Shown here: positions 1 to 4,101 of the stretch, piece after piece
Position numbering within the stretch: the stretch's first letter is position 1
How the letters are laid out: the number at the start of each line of letters is the position of its first letter
From: Bacillota bacterium
Lineage (GTDB): Bacteria > Bacillota > Clostridia > Oscillospirales > Ruminococcaceae
DNA: 7,173 bases
Assembly (NCBI GenBank): GCA_023396225.1
Contig: JAEWWT010000021.1
Span: 1 to 7,173 of the forward strand
Direction: 5' to 3'
Made by a program: the position numbers and the translations under genes
Notes under the pieces: model-generated
What the model was told of the DNA's origin: nothing
Seen by the model: only the letters and a program-made list of their open reading frames with translations
Database searches by the model: none

Positions 1-58
1 TGTATTAAAAGAGTTGGGATGTGTCGTAGGGGTGCAGTATGAGCATGAAAAAAATTGA
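1..58 (+). CDS. Probable 3' end of the small ORF that starts at 7109 (if the molecule is circular)
   Basis: Read from base 2, this stretch gives VLKELGCVVGVQYEHEKN and a TGA at 56-58. If the window end is joined to its start, the ORF beginning at 7109 runs through the seam in frame (codon GA|T) and becomes a 40-residue protein, mostly charged and helical, with no membrane segment. It would overlap the next gene (ATG at 39) by 20 bases, like the other tight overlaps here. Function is not recognised. The alternative is that bases 1-42 are the end of a different gene in frame 1 (ending RGAV, TGA at 40-42), as would be seen between two neighbouring phages. I prefer the circular reading because the joined protein looks coherent. 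Confidence 0.55.
   Translation, partial: VLKELGCVVGVQYEHEKN
26..42 (+). repeat. 17-nt translation-start repeat, copy 1 (partner 7096-7112)
   Basis: GTAG(G/A)GGTGCAGTATGA occurs here and at 7096-7112 with one mismatch. Each copy contains a Shine-Dalgarno-like GGGGTG or GAGGTG and ends on the ATG of a gene (39 and 7109). On a circle the copies lie 103 bp apart, each initiating one of two consecutive genes, so this may be a duplicated initiation cassette. Confidence 0.7.
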
Positions 59-338
59 AATCTTGCTAGCATATATCATAAACAACCGTTTTCGGCTGGA
101 GTGTGATTATAAGCAATTGCAAGGCAATATCCGATACAGAAATATAGATGCTGTTGATTGTCTTGAATTGATTATTGCCCAGGAACGTCTCCGAAGCTTC
201 AACGAGTTTTCGGCGCAGGCTATGGAAATTTTAAATTTATCAGTACCCGAGGAAGTCCGCAAGCAGTACATTACAGTTGATTTTATAAGAAATATCAATC
301 AAATTAAAAAGGAGAGTAATCAAAATGAAAAAGTATAA
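39..338 (+). CDS. Conserved-looking hypothetical protein, 99 aa
   Basis: I do not recognise a named family. The protein is soluble-looking and largely helical, with no signal peptide or membrane segment. It has an amphipathic N-terminal half (IEILLAYIINNRFRLECDY), a central part rich in charged residues (residues 24-56, including NIRYRNIDAVDCLELIIAQE) and a charged C-terminus. An in-frame second Met is at codon 3; the ATG at 39 is preferred because GGGGTG lies 5 bases upstream. Its stop region overlaps the next gene (ATG at 325) by 14 bases, which suggests translational coupling. On a circular map it lies shortly downstream of Rep, so a role in replication or host takeover is possible, but that is inferred from position only. 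Confidence 0.75.
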   Translation: MSMKKIEILLAYIINNRFRLECDYKQLQGNIRYRNIDAVDCLELIIAQERLRSFNEFSAQAMEILNLSVPEEVRKQYITVDFIRNINQIKKESNQNEKV

Positions 339-525
339 AGTCAGTATAATTAATAATTTAGGTAGAGAAATCAATTCAACTGTTCTCAATAAGTCCATAA
401 AAGCTATTGATAAGGAAGATGCAATTGGAAAAGCTAAACAATTAATAACTCAAAATTGCAATGGTATGAAATGCTATAAAAATTTTGATATGTTTCTATA
501 TTATGTAAAAAGAACAATATTTTAA
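325..525 (+). CDS. Hypothetical small protein, 66 aa
   Basis: The start is supported by AAGGAGAG at 309-316, an excellent ribosome binding site. The sequence begins with a strand-like segment (KKYKVSIINNLGREINS), followed by a helix-like part with Ala and Lys (EDAIGKAKQLI) and an aromatic, basic C-terminus. This is a small alpha/beta-looking protein without membrane segments. The pattern (strand, polar turn, then a helix with acidic and Ala residues) is loosely similar to the next gene's product, so the two might be diverged relatives; that is a visual impression only. It lies in a run of four short plus-strand genes, overlapping the one before and 18 bases from the one after. Function unknown. 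Confidence 0.7.
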   Translation: MKKYKVSIINNLGREINSTVLNKSIKAIDKEDAIGKAKQLITQNCNGMKCYKNFDMFLYYVKRTIF

Positions 526-547
526 AAAGGGGAGTGCTAAACAATGA
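526..547 (+). repeat. 22-nt exact direct repeat, copy 1 (RBS plus start codon)
   Basis: The 22 bases at 526-547 are identical to 708-729. The core is AAAGGGGAGTGCTAAACA followed by ATGA. Each copy supplies the Shine-Dalgarno GGGGAG and the start codon of the following gene (544 and 726). In the second copy the same bases also encode the last residues (KGSAKQ) and the stop of the upstream gene. An exact repeat of a whole initiation region suggests duplication or recombination between small gene modules. Confidence 0.9.
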
Positions 548-729
548 AAGAATTTTCAGAATTATATGAAATTACATACATACAAAATTATATGGGTAAA
601 AGATTTGCTACAATCTATAAAAAGTATTATACACAAGAAGAATTGGAATGTAGCATAAATGCTCTGTATGATGATCCTCACGTTATTGATGTTAAAGTTA
701 AAAAATTAAAGGGGAGTGCTAAACAATGA
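544..729 (+). CDS. Hypothetical small protein, 61 aa
   Basis: The ATG at 544 follows GGGGAG at 529-534. The protein shows a strand-like start (YEITYIQNYMGKRFATIYKK), then a helix after YTQEELE, then DPHVIDVKVKK. This alternation looks like a compact alpha/beta fold; no membrane segment, signal peptide or metal motif is seen. The C-terminal codons and the stop (TGA at 727-729) lie inside the second copy of the 22-nt repeat, so the true ancestral C-terminus may have been replaced when the repeat formed. It overlaps the next start codon (ATG at 726) by four bases, the ATGA arrangement typical of coupled translation. Function unknown. Confidence 0.75.
   Translation: MKEFSELYEITYIQNYMGKRFATIYKKYYTQEELECSINALYDDPHVIDVKVKKLKGSAKQ
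708..729 (+). repeat. 22-nt exact direct repeat, copy 2 (RBS plus start codon)
   Basis: Identical to 526-547. This copy spans the end of the 61-residue gene and the start codon of the short zinc-ribbon ORF at 726. Confidence 0.9.
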
Positions 730-797
730 TTTGTAATAATTGTGGTGAAGAAATGCATTTGGATGATGTTGATTTAATTTCCAGCGAAAAGATTTAA
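726..797 (+). pseudogene. Truncated zinc-ribbon-like ORF, 23 aa
   Basis: The ATG at 726 has a good GGGGAG site upstream. The product starts MICNNCGEEMHLDDVD, a typical first knuckle (CxxC) of a two-knuckle zinc ribbon, then ends at TAA (795-797) after 23 codons. A second CxxC pair is absent in frame. Past the stop, another frame reads through FKCKVDEARNYGKK up to a TGA at 847-849, which may be decayed sequence of the same gene, but it has only one Cys. The most likely state is a 3'-truncated or frameshifted remnant of a zinc-ribbon gene; a functional 23-residue peptide cannot be excluded. A second, intact zinc-ribbon gene lies at 5939. Confidence 0.55.
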
Positions 798-896
798 GTG
801 CAAGGTGGATGAAGCTCGCAACTATGGGAAAAAAGCCACTTTTTTATGACTTAAAAAAGTTAGATAATTGCGCTAAATAAAAGTTGCTCCACTTAA
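794..896. other. Noncoding stretch with nested inverted repeats (798-938 has no gene)
   Basis: No convincing gene lies between 798 and the promoter at 939. TTAAGTG (794-800) pairs with CACTTAA (890-896), and GCAACT (818-823) pairs with AGTTGC (882-887). An alternative outer pairing is GTGGA (805-809) with TCCAC (888-892). Inside, AAAAAAG and CTTTTTT alternate and could form small hairpins. A roughly 100-nt folded element in RNA or in packaged single-stranded DNA is possible. It could be an origin or packaging element, the scar of the truncated gene, or chance in AT-rich DNA. Confidence 0.35.
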
Positions 897-938
897 GTAC
901 ATGCTTGAATGTAAAAAAAATATGCTGACAAAATTCCA

Positions 939-967
939 TTGACAATGTAAAAAAGCTTATGTATAAT
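939..967 (+). promoter_or_regulatory. Consensus sigma-A promoter
   Basis: TTGACA at 939-944 and TATAAT at 962-967 are separated by exactly 17 bases, a perfect match to the housekeeping promoter consensus. It lies 24 bases before the ATG at 992 and should give strong constitutive expression of the coiled-coil gene. No copies of the GTGGTAT operator motif of the repressor region overlap it. Confidence 0.9.
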
Positions 968-991
968 ATAAGCATAGAAGAGGTGATACAA

Positions 992-1207
992 ATGAATACA
1001 GAAGAAGTATTAATGCAGTTACTTGAGGGGCAAAAACAAATAAACAGTCGTCTTGATAAAATTGATAATCGTCTTGATAAAATTGATGACCGTCTTGATA
1101 TAATTGAAGAAAATACATCAATTACTCGAACAGCAACCAATCGGAACGGTGAACAGCTTGATGAACTTGTTACATTGTTACAGGATACTGGAGTTATTTC
1201 GAGATAA
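992..1207 (+). CDS. Small coiled-coil protein with heptad-type repeats, 71 aa
   Basis: The upstream ATG at 959 overlaps the -10 box, so the start is taken at 992, with AAGAGGTG at 978-985 as ribosome binding site. The protein has three near-identical seven-residue units (RLDKIDN, RLDKIDD, RLDIIEE; about residues 20-40) that build a continuous coiled coil, flanked by an N-terminal amphipathic helix (MNTEEVLMQLLEGQKQ) and a C-terminal helix (GEQLDELVTLLQD). No membrane segment or signal peptide is present, so it should be a cytoplasmic oligomer or adaptor. It is a self-contained unit with its own consensus promoter and terminator, unlike the co-transcribed phage genes; this is the typical layout of an accessory (moron-like) gene expressed during carriage. 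Such coiled-coil proteins are common in phages and have no single function; the role here is unknown. Confidence 0.8.
   Translation: MNTEEVLMQLLEGQKQINSRLDKIDNRLDKIDDRLDIIEENTSITRTATNRNGEQLDELVTLLQDTGVISR
1049..1111 (+). repeat. 21-bp tandem repeat, three units, inside the coiled-coil gene
   Basis: Units start at 1049, 1070 and 1091, each beginning CGTCTTGATA. The first two differ at only two bases near the end and the third is more diverged. Each unit encodes one heptad, so gain or loss of a unit would keep the frame and simply lengthen or shorten the coil. Confidence 0.9.
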
Positions 1208-1223
1208 TACATAATCATATTGA

Positions 1224-1254
1224 CGCTCTGAATTAAATTCAGGGCGCTTTTTTT
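1224..1254 (+). terminator. Rho-independent terminator of the coiled-coil gene
   Basis: The nine-pair stem CGCTCTGAA (1224-1232) with TTCAGGGCG (1238-1246), containing one G-T pair, is followed by C and seven Ts (1248-1254). It lies 16 bases after the stop codon at 1207. Confidence 0.92.
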
Positions 1255-1393
1255 ATGTCCTCAAACATTCGCCCATCCGGCGATAGAGGATATCAACGTT
1301 TACTTCTTCCGACCTTAGATGTGTTACCGTTCCGGGGCATAGTCTTTCGTGTAAGGCTGTTTTTATTCTCGCTTTATCAACAGAGGGGGACAC
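1253..1393 (-). pseudogene. Protein-like fragment, 46 codons, possible captured 3' end of a gene
   Basis: On the minus strand an open frame from GTG (1393-1391) to TAA (1255-1253) reads like a real protein C-terminus. Two amphipathic segments are visible, VDKARIKTALHERL and LRSEEVNVDILYRRMGECLR. In-frame stops (TAG, TGA) lie just upstream, and there is no ribosome binding site before the GTG. The hairpins at 1426-1482 would block transcription from the minus-strand genes. By hand count bases 1261-1440 are about 46% G+C, visibly richer than most of the window. I do not recognise the family. The best explanation is a fragment of a host or mobile-element gene, perhaps carried by an attachment event or recombination; a chance open frame in a structured origin is the main alternative. 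Confidence 0.4.
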
Positions 1394-1425
1394 CTTAAAC
1401 TATAGCACACAACAAAATAATCATT

Positions 1426-1440
1426 GGGGGCAACGCCCCC
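1426..1440. other. G/C hairpin in the noncoding region
   Basis: GGGGGC (1426-1431), loop AAC, GCCCCC (1435-1440): a six-pair all-GC stem with a three-base loop, stable in RNA or in single-stranded DNA. It is the most stable short hairpin in this AT-rich sequence and sits next to the larger hairpin at 1449-1482. It has no T-run, so it is unlikely to be a terminator alone. In filamentous phages, hairpins of the main noncoding region serve as the packaging signal or complementary-strand origin; that role here is a guess from position. Confidence 0.5.
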
Positions 1441-1448
1441 ACAAAGCA

Positions 1449-1482
1449 AAAGCACCGAGAGCGTATGCTCAAACGGTGCTTT
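1449..1482 (-). terminator. Hairpin terminator for the minus-strand repressor operon
   Basis: AAAGCACCG (1449-1457) pairs perfectly with CGGTGCTTT (1474-1482). Inside, GAGC (1459-1462) pairs with GCTC (1467-1470). On the minus strand the stem ends in TTT and runs into TGCTTTG, and it starts only five bases after the stop of the small membrane gene, so it fits a terminator of minus-strand transcription. It may also act in plus-strand single-stranded DNA as part of a packaging or origin structure together with the hairpin at 1426-1440. Confidence 0.65.
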
Positions 1483-1487
1483 ATTCT

Positions 1488-1718
1488 TTAATATTTTCTA
1501 TTATAGCTGTTTACCTCTGCCATGTTCTCCATCTGATACATGTATGGAGCATTAATGTTTCTTTCGTTCTTGATACTCTGAATTCTTAATTCTTCTTTGA
1601 TTTGTATTAGTTCTTTACGCATTAGATTAACGTTTGAAGCCATTCCCCAAAAAATAATAATATTTCCAAAAAACACTACAGCTAAAAAAATATAGATTGC
1701 AATTACCATATTGTCCAT
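1488..1718 (-). CDS. Small single-span membrane protein with cytoplasmic coil, 76 aa
   Basis: The start at 1718 is preceded on the minus strand by AAAGGA (1733-1728). Residues 4-26 form a strongly hydrophobic segment (MVIAIYIFLAVVFFGNIIIF), then residues 33-54 form a charged amphipathic helix (MRKELIQIKEELRIQSIKNE), and the tail is polar with several Met and Tyr. Without a positively charged N-terminus and with Arg/Lys after the span, the C-terminal part is probably cytoplasmic. It lies 30 bases downstream of the repressor on the same strand and is very likely co-transcribed with it, so it would be made while the phage is quiescent. Small membrane proteins in this position can act in superinfection immunity, but no sequence motif proves this here; function unknown. 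Confidence 0.75.
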   Translation of the reverse strand: MDNMVIAIYIFLAVVFFGNIIIFWGMASNVNLMRKELIQIKEELRIQSIKNERNINAPYMYQMENMAEVNSYNRKY

Positions 1719-1748
1719 AATTATTGTCCTTTCAATTTTAATGTCTTA

Positions 1749-2114
1749 TTATCCTACATCTCGTCTCTTGGTAGATGTCTTTTCCTGATGTTGAAGTTCA
1801 ATTAGCATTTCAGCTCTTTCTGCAAGTTTAATTTTATTGTCATTATTAAGTAATTTGTATAGGTCTAGTATTTTATTTTCTGATTCAGATATATCACAAT
1901 TATTTATAGATTTTAAATTTGATAAACCTGCTAAATATTCTAAACTAACTTTATAATAATCAGCTAGCTTAATAATAATTTCAAACGGTGGTTCTCTAAT
2001 TCCTTTTTCATAATTTATATAGGTGTTTTTTGCTATATTGAGAATTTTACATATTTCAATTTGAGTTAAGTCTGCATCTTCTCTTAAATCTCTTATCCTT
2101 TTGTAAAAGCTCAT
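1749..2114 (-). CDS. XRE-family (HTH_3) repressor, 121 aa
   Basis: Residues 5-62 form a classical lambda-repressor-like helix-turn-helix domain: IRDLREDADLTQIEICKIL, then the recognition region NTYINYEKGIREPPFEIIIK and the closing ADYYKVSLEYLAG. A charged helical C-terminal part (residues 77-113) probably mediates dimerisation; no peptidase or other domain is seen. The GTG at 2126 would add five residues, but AGGTGG (2127-2122) sits correctly for the ATG at 2114, so that start is chosen. It is transcribed away from the structural genes, across a control region with GTGGTAT operator-like repeats, so it most likely represses the rightward promoter and controls its own. Known family role: maintenance of the prophage or carrier state. 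Confidence in the family is high; the operator assignment is inference. Confidence 0.92.
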   Translation of the reverse strand: MSFYKRIRDLREDADLTQIEICKILNIAKNTYINYEKGIREPPFEIIIKLADYYKVSLEYLAGLSNLKSINNCDISESENKILDLYKLLNNDNKIKLAERAEMLIELQHQEKTSTKRRDVG

Positions 2115-2148
2115 TTTTTTCACCACCTATATTATGTAATTTTATTTT

Positions 2149-2197
2149 ATCATAATACCACAAATGTATTGACATATATACATAAACGTGGTAATAT
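2149..2197 (-). promoter_or_regulatory. Likely minus-strand promoter of the repressor
   Basis: On the minus strand GTGGTATTAT (2161-2152) gives a TATTAT -10 preceded by TGG, an extended -10 element; no good -35 is visible. It mirrors the plus-strand GTGGTAATAT, so each promoter would have an operator half-site built into its extended -10. Confidence 0.45.
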
Positions 2198-2224
2198 ATT
2201 TTATAGATACCACATTCGTGGTAT
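2155..2224. promoter_or_regulatory. Operator cluster (ATACCAC/GTGGTAT repeats)
   Basis: A perfect 18-bp palindrome, ATACCAC-ATTC-GTGGTAT, lies at 2207-2224. The half-site ATACCAC recurs at 2155-2161 and GTGGTA at 2188-2193, each with a degenerate partner. The three sites flank or overlap both divergent promoters, the standard layout for a phage repressor binding cooperatively. The XRE protein encoded at 1749-2114 is the obvious candidate ligand. Confidence 0.75.
2169..2197 (+). promoter_or_regulatory. Rightward promoter of the structural operon
   Basis: TTGACA (2169-2174), a 17-base spacer and TAATAT (2192-2197), preceded by TG one base upstream of the -10 (extended -10). The GTGGTA half-site overlaps the -10 and the perfect palindrome at 2207-2224 lies over the predicted transcription start, so repressor binding would block initiation. 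It reads into the gene at 2254. Confidence 0.75.
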
Positions 2225-2253
2225 TAGTATTAAATTAAAAGGAGGAAAACACA

Positions 2254-2601
2254 ATGAAATGCATAATTAATGGTATTAAGCCAAGACAGTACACTAGGAA
2301 GAGTGGAGAACTTGTAAATGGACTTGATTTAAAGATGCTTGTTGATAATATTGATGTATATGGTAAGGCACATAAAGAATGTTTCATTTCAAACAATTCT
2401 CCTCTTTATAGCTTGTACGCAAAGGAATTAAACGACATGGACTCTTTAAAGGGTAGGGAATGTATTTGCGAATGGGATACAGAAATGTATGGCTCAAAAG
2501 CAGTTACAAGACTTATTGCTTTTGAATTGCTCCCAGACTTTTATGACCTTGTAAAACGTGGCAGTTATAAGCTTATCGAAAAGCCTGTTGAGGTTAAGTA
2601 A
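2254..2601 (+). CDS. Probable single-stranded DNA-binding protein (pV-like), 115 aa
   Basis: The start follows a near-ideal AAGGAGG (2240-2246). This is the first gene after the repressor-controlled promoter. It is cytoplasmic, with no membrane segment. The pattern of short strands separated by turns (MKCIINGIKPRQYTRKSGE, then VYGKAHKECFISNN, then LKGRECICEWDTEMYG) resembles small OB-fold phage DNA-binding proteins that coat the single strand before extrusion. Known role of that class: cooperative binding of newly made phage single strands and a switch from replication to assembly. The assignment rests on this pattern and on position just upstream of the coat genes, as in Ff phages; no diagnostic motif is conserved enough to prove it. 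Its stop overlaps the next start (TAATG). Confidence 0.55.
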   Translation: MKCIINGIKPRQYTRKSGELVNGLDLKMLVDNIDVYGKAHKECFISNNSPLYSLYAKELNDMDSLKGRECICEWDTEMYGSKAVTRLIAFELLPDFYDLVKRGSYKLIEKPVEVK

Positions 2602-2816
2602 TGGATGTGCCTGTACTAGATATATCACCTATATTAGCATATCTTGAAGAACTTAAAGAGCAAAATGTGTCGATTCAAGAACAAATATCTGTTCAGAATG
2701 ATGTTCTTTATTCGATTGAAAAAGATATGCAGATTTCAAACACTATTTCGTTTTTTTTAATTGGTGCTCTTGGAATTATAGCAGGTGCTCTATTTGTTAG
2801 TATGCTTAAAAAGTAG
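2601..2816 (+). CDS. Small membrane protein with coiled coil and C-terminal span, 71 aa
   Basis: The start overlaps the previous stop (TAATG), with GAGGT at 2589-2593 as ribosome binding site. Residues 12-47 form a charged coiled coil (ILAYLEELKEQNVSIQEQIS) and residues 50-68 a membrane span (ISFFLIGALGIIAGALFVSM) followed by KK. The topology is coil outside or inside with a short basic end, like small virion-associated inner-membrane proteins. Position between the DNA-binding protein and the coat protein is where Ff phages place the minor coat genes VII and IX, so a minor structural or assembly role is likely, without sequence proof. It ends in TAG (2814-2816), one of only two in-frame TAGs at gene ends in this window; three more codons would lead to a TGA that overlaps the next ATG. 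Confidence 0.7.
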   Translation: MDVPVLDISPILAYLEELKEQNVSIQEQISVQNDVLYSIEKDMQISNTISFFLIGALGIIAGALFVSMLKK

Positions 2817-2824
2817 GTGATTAC

Positions 2825-2953
2825 ATGACAGCGAGTATTACACAAGATATTTTTTTGATGTATGCTCAAGGTTTATCAATTGGTATTATTTTTTCGGTTT
2901 CAATTCTGCTATGTAAGCAGATTGTCTCAATATTAAAAATTTCATCAAAATAA
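2825..2953 (+). CDS. Tiny hydrophobic protein, probable minor coat protein (pVII/pIX-like), 42 aa
   Basis: A 42-codon ORF fits exactly between the previous gene and the coat gene. AGGTGA (2815-2820) lies five bases before the ATG. The product starts with a short polar N-terminus (MTASITQDIF), then one hydrophobic span over residues about 10-31 (GLSIGIIFSVSILLC) and a short basic tail (KQIVSILKISSK). Size and topology match the tiny distal-tip proteins of filamentous phages, which are made without a signal peptide and insert directly into the membrane; the match is by length, topology and position only. It stops 14 bases before the coat start, with the coat ribosome binding site overlapping its stop. 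Confidence 0.7.
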   Translation: MTASITQDIFLMYAQGLSIGIIFSVSILLCKQIVSILKISSK

Positions 2954-2967
2954 GGAGTGTGTGTTTT

Positions 2968-3261
2968 ATGTTTGAAAAAATGAAGACTTGTGTACTTAGT
3001 GTGGAAAAGAAAGTTATTCCTGCTGTAGTTGCTGTATCTTGTGCTGTATCTACTATGGCTGTTGGGGCATTTGCTGAAGAAGCTGGCGGTGGTGGAATTG
3101 ATATTTCTTCTGTTACTTCTTCAATGCAGTCTGCACTTACTGGACTTGTAACAGCTGTTGCTGTTGCTTGTGGTGCAACTGTTGTAGCAGGTCTTACAAT
3201 CTTTGGCTTGAAGTATGCAGTTAAAACTATTAAGTCATTTTTCGCAAAGATTGCCGGCTAA
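2968..3261 (+). CDS. Major coat protein (pVIII-like) with signal peptide, 97 aa
   Basis: The GTG at 2959 falls inside the ribosome binding site AAGGAGTG (2952-2959), so the start is ATG 2968. Residues 1-36 form a signal peptide: basic N-part (MFEKMKTCVLSVEKK), hydrophobic core (VIPAVVAVSCAVSTM), and cleavage after AFA. The mature 61-residue protein has the filamentous-phage pattern: acidic, Gly-rich start (EEAGGGGIDISS), hydrophobic centre (LTGLVTAVAVACGATVVAGL), and basic C-terminus (KYAVKTIKSFFAKIAG) that contacts DNA inside the virion. It is expressed from the rightward operon, with a strong terminator just downstream, which would favour high coat production. Function is confident from topology and context; the exact cleavage site is predicted by eye. 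Confidence 0.88.
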   Translation: MFEKMKTCVLSVEKKVIPAVVAVSCAVSTMAVGAFAEEAGGGGIDISSVTSSMQSALTGLVTAVAVACGATVVAGLTIFGLKYAVKTIKSFFAKIAG

Positions 3262-3280
3262 TCGTTTGGAATTGGTCGCT

Positions 3281-3316
3281 GGGGTAGGAACAATAAATGT
3301 TCTTACCCCTTTTTTA
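3281..3316 (+). terminator. Terminator/attenuator between coat and assembly genes
   Basis: GGGGTAGGAAC (3281-3291) and GTTCTTACCCC (3299-3309) form an 11-pair stem with one G-T pair and a seven-base loop, followed by six Ts. No clear new promoter lies before the next gene at 3334, so the assembly genes are probably expressed by readthrough at lower level. Ff phages place a terminator at the same position, right after gene VIII. Confidence 0.93.
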
Positions 3317-3333
3317 TACAAAGGGGTGCTATT

Positions 3334-4101
3334 ATGATTCAGTTATATAGCGGGACACCTGGTTCTGGGAAGTCATTACATACAGCACATGAAGTTAAAA
3401 ATAATTTGCGTGATGGTAAATATGTAATCAGCACTTGTTATATTGACACATCATTGTGCTTTCTTAATAAGTTTCAAGAGTGGTGGTTTAACAAAACAGG
3501 GAAGAACTTAAAGAAGAAAAAAGATCCTCGACAAGATAAATTTTTTTATATAGATATAAAAGCAATTACACCTGATTATTTATATCGTTTTGCGGCTCAA
3601 CATCATGTATTCGGTAAGGAACATCAAACTATTGTATATCTTGATGAATGTGTTGCAATATTCTCTCCTACGGTCATAGGTGAAAAAACATCAGAGTGGA
3701 ACGCCTGGGAGGACTTCTTTCGTAAACATAGACATCTTGGCTATGATGTCGTTTTAATTCCTCAATCTTCAAAGCTTATCAGCAGAAAATGTATTGAATA
3801 CTGTGAGTTCGATGTAAGGCATTTTAATAGAAAACATCATGGAAACTTAGGCTTTTTTCTTTCTCTTATATGTGGTGGTCTATTTAGCTATTCTGTTCGT
3901 TGGAGAGGTACAAAAGAAAAACCAATTGAGCAAAAATTTTTCAGATATAAGCGTTTGTATGGCTCTATGTACAATAGTTACAGCATGTTTGAGGAAACAT
4001 TAAAGCCATACCAAGAAGCCGAAAAGAAAAGGCTTATGTTACAGCTTGCTGACATACTTAAAAATCATATTGGGGGTGTAAATTATGCCGAAAATACTTA
4101 A
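3334..4101 (+). CDS. zot: Zot-family assembly ATPase (pI-like), 255 aa
   Basis: AAGGGGTG (3321-3328) precedes the start. Walker A is GTPGSGKS (residues 7-14) and Walker B is IVYLDE (100-105), with the later strand VVLIPQSSKL (139-148) typical of Zot proteins. Zot/pI hydrolyses ATP at the inner face of the membrane to drive phage extrusion. Residues about 171-188 (LGFFLSLICGGLFSYS) may form a short membrane segment, placing residues 190-255 outside; it is shorter than the 340-420 residues common for proteobacterial Zot/pI, and has no large external domain. This fits a host with no outer membrane, where no secretin contact is needed. It overlaps the next gene by 17 bases. The family call is secure. 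Confidence 0.95.
   Translation: MIQLYSGTPGSGKSLHTAHEVKNNLRDGKYVISTCYIDTSLCFLNKFQEWWFNKTGKNLKKKKDPRQDKFFYIDIKAITPDYLYRFAAQHHVFGKEHQTIVYLDECVAIFSPTVIGEKTSEWNAWEDFFRKHRHLGYDVVLIPQSSKLISRKCIEYCEFDVRHFNRKHHGNLGFFLSLICGGLFSYSVRWRGTKEKPIEQKFFRYKRLYGSMYNSYSMFEETLKPYQEAEKKRLMLQLADILKNHIGGVNYAENT

Noticed and set aside
1..42. End of a second Rep gene (frame 1, ending RGAV and TGA)
   Set aside because: The similarity to the Rep end is explained by the shared 17-nt repeat; the preceding codons (CIKRVGMC) do not resemble a Rep C-terminus, while the circular reading gives a coherent protein. Not fully excluded.
107..298. Minus-strand ORF opposite the 99-residue gene
   Set aside because: No ribosome binding site; antisense shadow of a well-supported gene.
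959..991. Upstream ATG as start of the coiled-coil gene
   Set aside because: It overlaps the -10 box of the consensus promoter and would not be on the transcript; the ATG at 992 has the ribosome binding site.
1049..1111. CRISPR-like array
   Set aside because: Units are contiguous, without spacers, and encode heptads of a coiled coil.
844..1218. Minus-strand open frame of 124 codons
   Set aside because: It is the antisense of the coiled-coil gene and its promoter; the repeated SRRLSIL pattern simply mirrors the 21-bp repeats, and there is no ribosome binding site.
1255..1398. Plus-strand ORF of 47 codons starting at ATG 1255
   Set aside because: It starts at the end of the terminator T-run, has no ribosome binding site, and is the antisense of the more protein-like minus-strand fragment.
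2126..2142. dif-like sequence (ATTATGTAA) as an XerCD integration site
   Set aside because: Only one arm shows a short match to Firmicute dif sites as I remember them; the other arm does not match, and the place is the repressor leader.
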